In this document: positions 58,299 through 64,000 of the stretch, piece by piece
How positions within the stretch are numbered: position 1 is the first letter of the stretch
How the letters are laid out: each line of letters opens with the position of its first letter
Source of the DNA: Microbacterium azadirachtae
Lineage (GTDB): Bacteria; Actinomycetota; Actinomycetes; Actinomycetales; Microbacteriaceae
Assembly: GCF_000956505.1 (NCBI RefSeq)
Contig: NZ_JYIX01000032.1
Span: forward strand, 1 to 64,000
Reading direction: 5' to 3'
DNA: 64,000 bases
Translations under genes and position numbers: made by a program
Notes under the pieces: model-generated
Seen by the model: only the letters and a program-made list of their open reading frames with translations
Told to the model about the DNA's origin: nothing
Database searches by the model: none

Positions 58299-58828
58299 CA
58301 GTGACCCGCGCCCTTGTGGCCGTCGTCGTAGTTCTCGTTCGCCCCCGAGTAGTCCTTCACGGGTGCCGTGAAGGTGTACGTCGAGCGATCGGAGAACGTG
58401 AGCGTGAAGCTGGCCTCAGCCCCGGCTTTCAGCGGTGCGGTGAGATCCATCAGCATGATGTGGTTCGCGCCCGGCTCGAGAGCGAGCTCGCCGTGCGCAG
58501 GGATGACGAAGCCGCCCTCGATCTCCCGCATGACCATCTCGCCCGAATCGTTCGCGACCGTCTCATGCAGCTGGAGCATGTTCGACGCATCCGAGGCGAC
58601 GGAGACGACCGTGACATCGTCGCCGCTGCTGTTCGCGAGAGTTCCAAATGTTGCGGACATGCCGTCCTCGGCCGACTTCACCCAGGCGTTCTCGATGGTG
58701 ACGACATCGCCCGCGGGTGCGGACGTGGCCGGTGCGGGTGCGGCGCACCCCGTCAGCGCGAGCAGCGAGACAGCGGCGAGCACGGTGAGGCGGGCAAGCC
58801 TGGTGGCGGTGTTGGCAGTGGTGTTCAT
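58298..58828 (-). CDS. PCu(A)C-type periplasmic-style copper chaperone lipoprotein
   Basis: 176 residues from ATG 58828. The lipobox is LLALTGC. The Cu(I) ligand pattern His-...-Met-...-His-x-Met is present: MLQLHETVANDSGEMVMREI, then PAHGELALEPGANHIMLMDL. GGFVIPAHGELAL is typical. The C-terminus ENYDDGHKGAGH adds possible extra metal ligands. It carries Cu(I) on the outer face of the membrane to cuproenzymes. It sits between CopC and DyP genes in a copper operon. Confidence 0.92.
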   Translation of the reverse strand: MNTTANTATRLARLTVLAAVSLLALTGCAAPAPATSAPAGDVVTIENAWVKSAEDGMSATFGTLANSSGDDVTVVSVASDASNMLQLHETVANDSGEMVMREIEGGFVIPAHGELALEPGANHIMLMDLTAPLKAGAEASFTLTFSDRSTYTFTAPVKDYSGANENYDDGHKGAGH

Positions 58829-58841
58829 GGTTGTCGTGCCT

Positions 58842-59468
58842 TTACAGATCATCTGCCGCGGGCTCGCCGGTGTCCGGCGTCGCGGCTGCCGTCCGAGGAC
58901 GGCGAAGGAAACGGAACAGGACGAAACCGAGTGCAGCGATCGCTGCCCCGGCTCCGCCGATGAGCAGCACCCGCAGGGCGCCGCCGGATTCGTCTGCGAT
59001 CTGATCTGACGTATTGGTCCTGATCTCCGGACGTGCCGACGCGCTTCCCTTGCCGGCGGTGGTTCCCGCGGTCAGGGGATCGGCGTCGCCGACCGTGAAC
59101 GGGACGACTCCCGCGATCGGGTGCCCATCCGCGGACACGACCTGCCACCGCACCTGATATCCGGCGACAGGCATACCCGGCTTCAGCTCGGCGGTCACGA
59201 TGTTCCCGACGACTTCGGCCTTTCCGGTCGCCCAGTTCGTGTCGGAGTCGTCGACCACGAGCACCACGGCGCCGAGCCCCGTGTCATCGAGCGCGAGGAG
59301 ATCGCCGGAGAAGGTCATCGAGATGCTCGTCGGCGCGACGGTGAGCTGCTCGCCGGCGCCAGGAGTACTCGAGACCAGCTGGTCATGGGCGGACGCGGGT
59401 GACGCCGTCGTGAGCACGACGACGGACGCCAACGCCAGCCCCGCCGCATACCTGCGGAAAGGGGACAT
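58842..59468 (-). CDS. CopC-domain copper-binding protein with C-terminal anchor
   Basis: 208 residues. A signal peptide ends at SPASAHD, leaving the mature N-terminal His that forms the Cu(II) brace. The CopC fold follows: LVSSTPGAGEQLTVAPTSIS and YQVRWQVVSADGHPIAGVVP with the conserved Asp-Gly-His. After a Ser/Thr-rich linker (about 125-155) one transmembrane helix (VLLIGGAGAAIAALGFVLF) and a basic tail anchor it, as in YcnJ/CopC-like actinobacterial proteins. It is transcribed just before the PCuAC gene (13-base gap). Confidence 0.92.
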   Translation of the reverse strand: MSPFRRYAAGLALASVVVLTTASPASAHDQLVSSTPGAGEQLTVAPTSISMTFSGDLLALDDTGLGAVVLVVDDSDTNWATGKAEVVGNIVTAELKPGMPVAGYQVRWQVVSADGHPIAGVVPFTVGDADPLTAGTTAGKGSASARPEIRTNTSDQIADESGGALRVLLIGGAGAAIAALGFVLFRFLRRPRTAAATPDTGEPAADDL

Positions 59469-59591
59469 GAGTCAAGGACCTCTCGATGGACGCCGATACG
59501 GCGTCGTTCCTACGTTCAGATCGCCGCGCGCGAGACCGCGCGCGGGCAGGACGCACTGCACGACGAAGACGTCGCGCCAGCGCGGTTCGGA

Positions 59592-60200
59592 TCAGATCGC
59601 GGAGAGAACAGGCGGCGCGCGCCCGCGCAGCGTCGCCAGGTGAGGGGCATCCGCAGGGCGCACGATGTCGAACGCACCCCACAGGGCGGGCTTCGTCTCG
59701 GGCGACGGGGCGACGACGACCGCGACGGCGCGCCGGTGCAGCCAGCGCACGGCCTGTGCGGCCAGATCGCGGATCGCGAGGACGAGCCGCTCGCCCCAGT
59801 GCAGTGCGGCGATCGTCACCGCTGCGGCGACCGCGTGACCGACCCACATGCTCCCGTCCGCGGCCACCACTTCCGGGAGGACTCCCGATGCCTCGGGCAG
59901 CGCCTGCGGCATCCCGTGCACATGCGGCCTCGGCGTCTTGGACGGCGTGATCGTGCCGAGCACGAAGAGCGTGTGGAACAGAAGCTGGCTCGCTCCCACC
60001 GACAGCCCGAGGCGGATCAGCGAGAGCTTCCGCCCGGCGAGCAGGACGCACACCATGAGCGACAGCAGCCAGGGCACGAGCAGCCCGAGCGGGCCGGGCA
60101 TCTCGCCGCCGCCCGTGATGTGACCGGCCAGGGCGATGAAGATCGAGAGCGTCGCGGCCGCAAAGCCGCGGATGACCGCAGGCTTCCGGGACGCGAACAC
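59592..60200 (-). CDS. Membrane protein of the copper operon with His/Met-rich loop
   Basis: 202 residues from GTG 60200. About five hydrophobic helices. Between helices lies a loop PRPHVHGMPQALPEASGVLP and DGSMWVGHAV that is rich in His and Met and could bind copper. WGERLVLAIRDLAAQAVRWL and a basic tail end the protein. I do not recognise a named family, but such proteins often stand first in CopC/PCuAC operons of actinobacteria. The 123-base gap to copC has a CGCGCGCGAGACCGCGCGCG-like hairpin and may lower downstream expression. Confidence 0.75.
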   Translation of the reverse strand: MFASRKPAVIRGFAAATLSIFIALAGHITGGGEMPGPLGLLVPWLLSLMVCVLLAGRKLSLIRLGLSVGASQLLFHTLFVLGTITPSKTPRPHVHGMPQALPEASGVLPEVVAADGSMWVGHAVAAAVTIAALHWGERLVLAIRDLAAQAVRWLHRRAVAVVVAPSPETKPALWGAFDIVRPADAPHLATLRGRAPPVLSAI

Positions 60201-60366
60201 GCACCCAGTCTGTCACGAGTGCCGGAACTCCCGTCCGACCCGATCCGTGGCTCGTCCCTCACCGCCCGCCGGAAACCGGAGTTCTGCACAGATTGCAGAA
60301 GGCGCTCACCACCTGAGGCATGGTCGTGACAACGTGGATGCTGCGAGCCAGAATGGGGGCATGATC

Positions 60367-60603
60367 ATGACGGAGCCGCAGGTGTGGACGCTGATCGGGG
60401 TGTTCGCGGCGGTCATGCTCGGAGGCATGACGCTCATGACGACGCTGCTCACGCGCACGATCTCCGCGAAGTCCGACGCCGCCGACAGCCGGATCGAAAG
60501 CCTTCGCGTGGAGATGAACGCGCGGTTCGACACGATGGACGTGAAGTTCTCGACGCTCGACAGGGAAGTCGCGACGCTCGCCGAGCGGTTCTGGCGCTCC
60601 TGA
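60367..60603 (+). CDS. Small membrane protein with coiled-coil tail
   Basis: 78 residues from ATG 60367, chosen because GGGGG lies seven bases upstream; ATG 60361 would add two residues. One transmembrane helix (about 6-28, LIGVFAAVMLGGMTLMTTLL) is followed by a heptad-like helix (SRIESLRVEMNARFDTMDVK, then STLDREVATLAERF). The fold resembles small phage-holin-accessory-like or DUF-type proteins, but no function can be named. It is convergent with the NERD gene. Confidence 0.6.
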   Translation: MTEPQVWTLIGVFAAVMLGGMTLMTTLLTRTISAKSDAADSRIESLRVEMNARFDTMDVKFSTLDREVATLAERFWRS

Positions 60604-60627
60604 CAGGGGTGTGCTCTCGCCAGACGG

Positions 60628-61662
60628 TCAGCGGGGCAGCAGCATCATCGCTCCCGGCGTGATGAGCGCAGCCATGACAGCGAGGATCCCGCCCGCGGCC
60701 CACGCCTGCCGGTGCCGCAACGCCGACACGACTTCGGCGCGCAGCGTCGCGAACGCCGTGAGGTCGGCTTCTGGGGGTGGCGACGAGCCCCAAGTCGCGG
60801 GGAGGACGGCCACCCGGACCAGCGCCGTGACGGCCTCCGGCGTCAAGATCCGCGGGGCTCGCTCCAGCCGCCGCACCAGTGAGTCTGCGCGCAGCACCTC
60901 GACGCGCGGCGGCTTCTCCTTGATCTGGATGCTCTTCGCGCCGACGATCGCGAGGATCGGCGTCCCCTCGACTGTCTGATGTGTCGCCTCGCCGAGAATC
61001 TTCGCGGCGCGCGTCGCCTCGAAGTCCGCATTGCGCAGGTGGTCGGTGCGCTGTCCGTTCACGAGGACGCGATGCCCGCCGACCCAGATCTTCGCGCCGT
61101 CGTGGTGCTTGGTGTTGATCGTGAAGACGCCGCCGGGACCGATCACCACATGGTCGATGTCGCTGCCCCGCTTCCCGACCGGCACGGCATGCAGCACGTG
61201 CCATTCGGGGCCGAGTCGGTCGAGGATCCTGCCGACCTCGAGTTCTCCGATCGCGCCGAGGTACCAGCTCTGGGCATCTGGCGAGAGCGGCGTCCTTCCG
61301 AACAGCCGCTGCACCCTGGTCCTCGGAGGCGTCGCCGACTGCACGCGCAACGTCTCCGCGATCACGGCGGAGCCAGGGGCGCGGAATCGCAGCGCATCGG
61401 GGAGGACCGCGCTCGCGCCGATCGGCGGATCTGGGGGAACTTCGGGGACCGCAGGCAGCGGCTCTTCACCCGCGCGTTCCTGGCCGACGACGGCAGGTCC
61501 GTCCGGCGCCTTCGACGCTTCCTGACAAGCGAGGCAGCACACGGTCTTGGCGTCCGGCTCGTACACCGCTTCGGTGCCGGCGGGCAGGGCCGTTCCGCAG
61601 ACCCGGCAATGGCCTGCATAGCGCAGCCGCATCCGCTTCGCTGACGGATCCTGAGTCGTCAT
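60628..61662 (-). CDS. NERD-domain nuclease-related protein with zinc ribbon
   Basis: 344 residues. An N-terminal zinc-ribbon-like module (CRVCGTALPAGTEAV, then VCCLACQEA, about 19-48) is followed by a Pro-rich linker. The NERD domain (about 135-250) has GAIGELEVGRILDRL, then RGSDIDHVVIGPGGVFTINT and KHHDGAKIWVGG, with the Asp and Lys of nuclease-like cores. One C-terminal transmembrane helix (AWAAGGILAVMAALITPGAM) anchors it. Function of NERD proteins is mostly unproven; a role in DNA processing is suggested by fold. Confidence 0.9.
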   Translation of the reverse strand: MTTQDPSAKRMRLRYAGHCRVCGTALPAGTEAVYEPDAKTVCCLACQEASKAPDGPAVVGQERAGEEPLPAVPEVPPDPPIGASAVLPDALRFRAPGSAVIAETLRVQSATPPRTRVQRLFGRTPLSPDAQSWYLGAIGELEVGRILDRLGPEWHVLHAVPVGKRGSDIDHVVIGPGGVFTINTKHHDGAKIWVGGHRVLVNGQRTDHLRNADFEATRAAKILGEATHQTVEGTPILAIVGAKSIQIKEKPPRVEVLRADSLVRRLERAPRILTPEAVTALVRVAVLPATWGSSPPPEADLTAFATLRAEVVSALRHRQAWAAGGILAVMAALITPGAMMLLPR

Positions 61663-61700
61663 GCCTGGAGCGTAGCCACGGCGGAGGGCGGATGGCAGAG

Positions 61701-61774
61701 CCAGTTCACGACAACCAGTTCACGACGAGGGGCGTGGAGCGAAGGCGGCGATGCGCGATCCGCTCCACGCCCCT
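61701..61774 (-). terminator. Long hairpin downstream of the ABC exporter operon, beside a 12-base tandem
   Basis: AGGGGCGTGGAGCG (61728-61741) and CGCTCCACGCCCCT (61761-61774) make a perfect 14-base-pair stem just past the permease stop on the minus strand. Beside it, CCAGTTCACGAC occurs twice (61701-61712, 61715-61726). It probably ends the GntR/ABC operon. Confidence 0.7.
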
Positions 61775-61778
61775 GCGC

Positions 61779-62465
61779 TCACGGCGTCGCGCGACGCAGC
61801 ACCAGATACGAGATCCCCGCGAGCAGGGCGACCGCGACCAGGCCCCACAGCGCCAGCCCGAGCACGCCCATCGTGGCGAATCCCTCGCCGACCTGCCGCC
61901 ACAGCCCGAACCGGGTGACGAGAAACGCGAGACCGACCAGGACGAGCCCGGCTCCGACTCCGACGAGTGTGATGGCCAGAGTGCCGGCGCGCTTGTAGAT
62001 CGTCGCGCCCGTGAAGCCGAGCAGGAACAGCAGCAGCCCGAGCGCGAAGTACGACAGCCAGACGGTCAGCGGGCCCGCCTGCCACATCCACGGCACGCGG
62101 AACAGGAAGCCGTTCGCGCCCCAGCCGTTCGTCGCATCCTCGATCCACCCGCCCAGCAGGAACACGGCGGACAACGCCGCGGATCCGAGGACCGCCGTCG
62201 AGAGGGTCCCGAGGAAGAAATCGCGCCGGGTCACGCTCAGCGCCTGCGAGAACGGGAAGGTCAGGGTGAGCGCCTGCAGGCCGAGAGCGAAGAAGTACCA
62301 GAGGGGAGCCTGGCCGGCGCCGCTGTACTTCGGTCCGTCGACCGGGATCATCGCGAAGATCACGATCGACAGGGCGCTCGCCGCGACGAGGATGATCAGC
62401 GGGATCCACACCCAGGTCATCTTGTTGACCAGCTGAAGCCTGACCACGTTGAGGATCCGGGACAT
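61779..62465 (-). CDS. ABC exporter permease of the GntR-controlled operon
   Basis: 228 residues from ATG 62465 (TGATG overlap with the ATPase gene). Six transmembrane helices: MTWVWIPLIILVAASALSIV, LGLQALTLTFPFSQALSVTR, and later AGPLTVWLSYFALGLLLFLL among them. RRDFFLGTLSTAVLGSAALS is typical of ABC-2-like permeases in YtrA-regulated operons. With its ATPase it makes a half-sized exporter. Substrate may be a cell-wall-active compound or unknown lipid. Confidence 0.88.
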   Translation of the reverse strand: MSRILNVVRLQLVNKMTWVWIPLIILVAASALSIVIFAMIPVDGPKYSGAGQAPLWYFFALGLQALTLTFPFSQALSVTRRDFFLGTLSTAVLGSAALSAVFLLGGWIEDATNGWGANGFLFRVPWMWQAGPLTVWLSYFALGLLLFLLGFTGATIYKRAGTLAITLVGVGAGLVLVGLAFLVTRFGLWRQVGEGFATMGVLGLALWGLVAVALLAGISYLVLRRATP

Positions 62466-63388
62466 CAGCGCACCTCCTTCGTGAGGGATCCTGCGGCGTC
62501 CGCGGTCGCGGATCCGCCCTGCTCGCGCTGGGTGAGCCGCACGATGAGCTGCTGCAGCGACACCGGGGCGAGATCGAGGCCGGCGTCGAGCACGGCCGCG
62601 CGATCGGCCGCGGTGAGACGGCCGAGCACGGTGACGGAGGCGACCCTGCCGAGCGACTCGCGATGCAGGATCTCCCTGCCCGCGGTCCAGTCGTCCACGG
62701 CGGCGGCATCGCCGACCACGGTCGAGGCGCGCTCGCGCACAGCGTCGGTCTCCTCGTCGAGGAGGATGCGCCCGTCGTCGATCACGAGCACGCGCTCGAT
62801 GAGGTTCGCGACCTCGTCGATCAGGTGCGAGGACAGGATGATCGTGCGCGGGTGCTCGACATAGTCCTCGAGGAGCCGGTCGTAGAAGATCTGCCGGGCG
62901 ACCGCGTCGAGCCCGAGGTAGGGCTCGTCGAAGAAGGTGATCTCCGCCCGTGAGGCGAGGCCGATGATCACGCCGACGGCGGAGAGCTGCCCGCGGGACA
63001 GCTTCTTGATCCGGCGCTTCATCGGCAGCTGGAACTCGGCGACCAGCCGGTCGGCGAGTTCCTGGTTCCAGTTCGGGAAGAACAGCCGGGCCGCGCCGAG
63101 CGCGTGGATCGGCGCCGCATCGTCGGGGTACTTCTGGCTCTCCCGCACGAAGCACACGCGACTCAGCACGTGCGCGTTCTCGTACGGGTCCTCGCCGAAC
63201 AGGCGCACCTCGCCCGAGGTGGCGAAGTTCTGTGCGGTGAGGATCGACATGAGGGTGGTCTTGCCGGCGCCGTTGCGGCCGAGCAGACCGTAGATGGTGT
63301 CGGCCTCGATCTCGAACGAGACGTGGTCGAGTGCGAGCTTGTCGCGGTAGCGCTTGGCGAGGTTCGACACCTCGATGACGGCGGTCAT
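62465..63388 (-). CDS. ABC exporter ATP-binding protein
   Basis: 307 residues. Walker A GRNGAGKTTLMSIL, signature-like LSRGQLSAVGVIIGLASRAE, Walker B ITFFDEPYLGLDAV, and the switch His in TIILSSHLIDEVANL. The signature has LSRGQ in place of LSGGQ, which is common in YtrB/BcrA-type exporters. A C-terminal extension of about 80 residues follows. It overlaps the GntR gene by ATGA and the permease gene by TGATG, making one three-gene operon. Confidence 0.93.
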   Translation of the reverse strand: MTAVIEVSNLAKRYRDKLALDHVSFEIEADTIYGLLGRNGAGKTTLMSILTAQNFATSGEVRLFGEDPYENAHVLSRVCFVRESQKYPDDAAPIHALGAARLFFPNWNQELADRLVAEFQLPMKRRIKKLSRGQLSAVGVIIGLASRAEITFFDEPYLGLDAVARQIFYDRLLEDYVEHPRTIILSSHLIDEVANLIERVLVIDDGRILLDEETDAVRERASTVVGDAAAVDDWTAGREILHRESLGRVASVTVLGRLTAADRAAVLDAGLDLAPVSLQQLIVRLTQREQGGSATADAAGSLTKEVR

Positions 63389-63780
63389 GCGCGGTTCCCT
63401 TCGGTGAGTGCGGTCGATGCGGCCCCGTCGGCGCGTTCGCGCAGGAGTGCGGCGAGGTCCTCGGCGTCGAGCCCGAGCGTGCGGGCCTCGGCGAGGAGCG
63501 GATCGATGAAACGGTCCGCGAACACGGTGCGGCGTTCGCGGAGCAGGATGTCGCGGGCGCCGACGGCGACGAACATGCCGATGCCGCGGCGCTTGATGAG
63601 CACTCCCTTGTCGGTGAGCATGGCCACTCCCTTTGCGGCGGTCGCGGGGTTGATCCGGTAGAAGGCGGCGAGCTCGTTCGTGGACGGAGCCTGCGTGTCT
63701 TCGGAGAGCGAGCCGTCGACGATGGAGTCCTCGATCGCCTCGGCGATCTGGAGGAAGAGCGGACGGCCTTCGTCGATCAC
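63385..63780 (-). CDS. GntR-family regulator, YtrA type
   Basis: 131 residues from GTG 63780, with GCGAGGA upstream. Winged helix: FLQIAEAIEDSIVDGSLSED, then PSTNELAAFYRINPATAAKG and LTDKGVLIKRRGIGMFV. Only a short helical C-terminus follows (about 75-131), as in the YtrA subfamily, which regulates ABC exporters encoded downstream. A 9-base-arm palindrome overlaps its promoter, so it probably represses its own operon until a ligand, often a cell-envelope drug, relieves it. Confidence 0.93.
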   Translation of the reverse strand: MIDEGRPLFLQIAEAIEDSIVDGSLSEDTQAPSTNELAAFYRINPATAAKGVAMLTDKGVLIKRRGIGMFVAVGARDILLRERRTVFADRFIDPLLAEARTLGLDAEDLAALLRERADGAASTALTEGNRA

Positions 63781-63803
63781 GGATGTCCTCGCAGCGGTGA
63801 GTC

Positions 63804-63827
63804 GGTTAGTTACTCGACTAACTAACC
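63804..63827. promoter_or_regulatory. GntR/YtrA operator GGTTAGTTA-N6-TAACTAACC
   Basis: Nine-base perfect arms around CTCGAC lie 24 bases upstream of the GntR start codon and overlap the -10 box of the predicted promoter. AT-rich arms stand out from the GC-rich background. Size and position fit YtrA-type sites. Confidence 0.75.
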
Positions 63828-63848
63828 ATTGAACCTGCGAAGTGTCAA
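63820..63848 (-). promoter_or_regulatory. Sigma70-type promoter of the GntR/ABC operon
   Basis: On the minus strand TTGACA (63843-63848) is followed by a 17-base spacer and TTAGTT (63820-63825). The -10 lies inside the right arm of the operator, so bound regulator would block RNA polymerase. From 63849 to 64000 I see no gene that I can support. Confidence 0.6.
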
Positions 63849-64000
63849 GTGCTGCTCGCGTCGCCGGCGAGATGCACCTGCTCGGCCGGGCGGATGAGCA
63901 GGGTCCCGCGGGATCCCGGAACCGCTGTGTTGCGACATCGCGACTAGCGATTCACGACCGATCGGTCATCTGGAGCGCGAGTGGCGTCATCGGATGAGGG

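Noticed and set aside
63842..63935. C-terminal end of another minus-strand gene (frame ending ...RPAEQVHLAGDASST)
   Set aside because: The frame is interrupted by a TAG less than 40 codons upstream, has no start or ribosome binding site, and overlaps the promoter of the GntR operon.
63944..63956. 16S rRNA-like piece GAATCGCTAGT on the minus strand
   Set aside because: Only about eleven bases match the conserved rRNA region; flanks do not, and no other rRNA sequence is present.

Overview
This is high-GC actinobacterial chromosome, most likely Microbacteriaceae and probably Microbacterium. That placement rests on gene families and style, not on a marker gene, because no rRNA or tRNA was seen. 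Supporting signs are the DUF222/HNH protein, PucR and AI-2E proteins, TANNNT promoters with some apparently leaderless starts, tight ATGA/GTGA start-stop overlaps, and Gly/Asp/Ile codons bent towards the hexamer GGATCC. No prophage, insertion sequence or CRISPR array was found. About 65 genes fill the window, and no gap exceeds 300 bases.

Layout. 1-9.8 kb: edge fragment, small membrane protein, NarL-type two-component pair, acyltransferase-3, then a receptor with a degenerate class III cyclase domain joined to an MscS channel carrying a cyclic-nucleotide-binding-like domain, an EamA exporter and a Pro-rich membrane protein. 10-17 kb: purA, a lactonase-like propeller, a lipoprotein pair, a membrane protein with an HEAGH motif, and a disulfide-type flavoprotein. 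17.2-20.9 kb: DUF427 and a complete four-gene OpuC/ProU-type betaine/choline ABC importer. 21-23.7 kb: LysR, DJ-1/PfpI protein, and an alpha/beta hydrolase preceded by a possible 16-residue leader peptide. 23.7-32.8 kb: amine/beta-alanine type catabolism (aminobutyraldehyde dehydrogenase, AsnC, gamma-glutamylputrescine-oxidase-like enzyme, cupin, VOC protein, PucR, MmsA, omega-aminotransferase).

33-42.6 kb (minus strand): a TetR-flanked operon with a YtcJ-type amidohydrolase and a complete peptide-type ABC importer whose two ATPases are fused, followed by an amidase and a histidine phosphatase, each separated by hairpin repeats. 43.3-45.7 kb: a MarR-controlled flavin monooxygenase/DUF3237 operon. 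45.7-47.9 kb: arsenic genes (arsC, flavoprotein, divergent arsR) without an efflux pump. 48-52.2 kb: DUF222/HNH protein, AI-2E transporter, chorismate mutase, Tat-exported histidine phosphatase. 52.3-57 kb: an amino-sugar/tagatose-type sugar phosphate operon (SIS isomerase, ROK kinase, PfkB kinase, class II aldolase) followed by a DeoR regulator. 57-60.2 kb: a copper operon (membrane protein, CopC, PCuAC, DyP peroxidase). 60.3-63.8 kb: small coiled-coil protein, NERD protein and a GntR-controlled ABC exporter.

The strongest leads beyond routine annotation are four. The first is a series of compact palindromic elements in which one short word, different at each locus, occurs typically twice forward and twice reversed; one lies in frame inside a gene. 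The second is the over-use of GGATCC. The third is the cyclase-like receptor and channel pair, both with altered key residues. The fourth is the leader peptide with an ideal Shine-Dalgarno sequence. All coordinates and motifs were read by eye; no database search was run.
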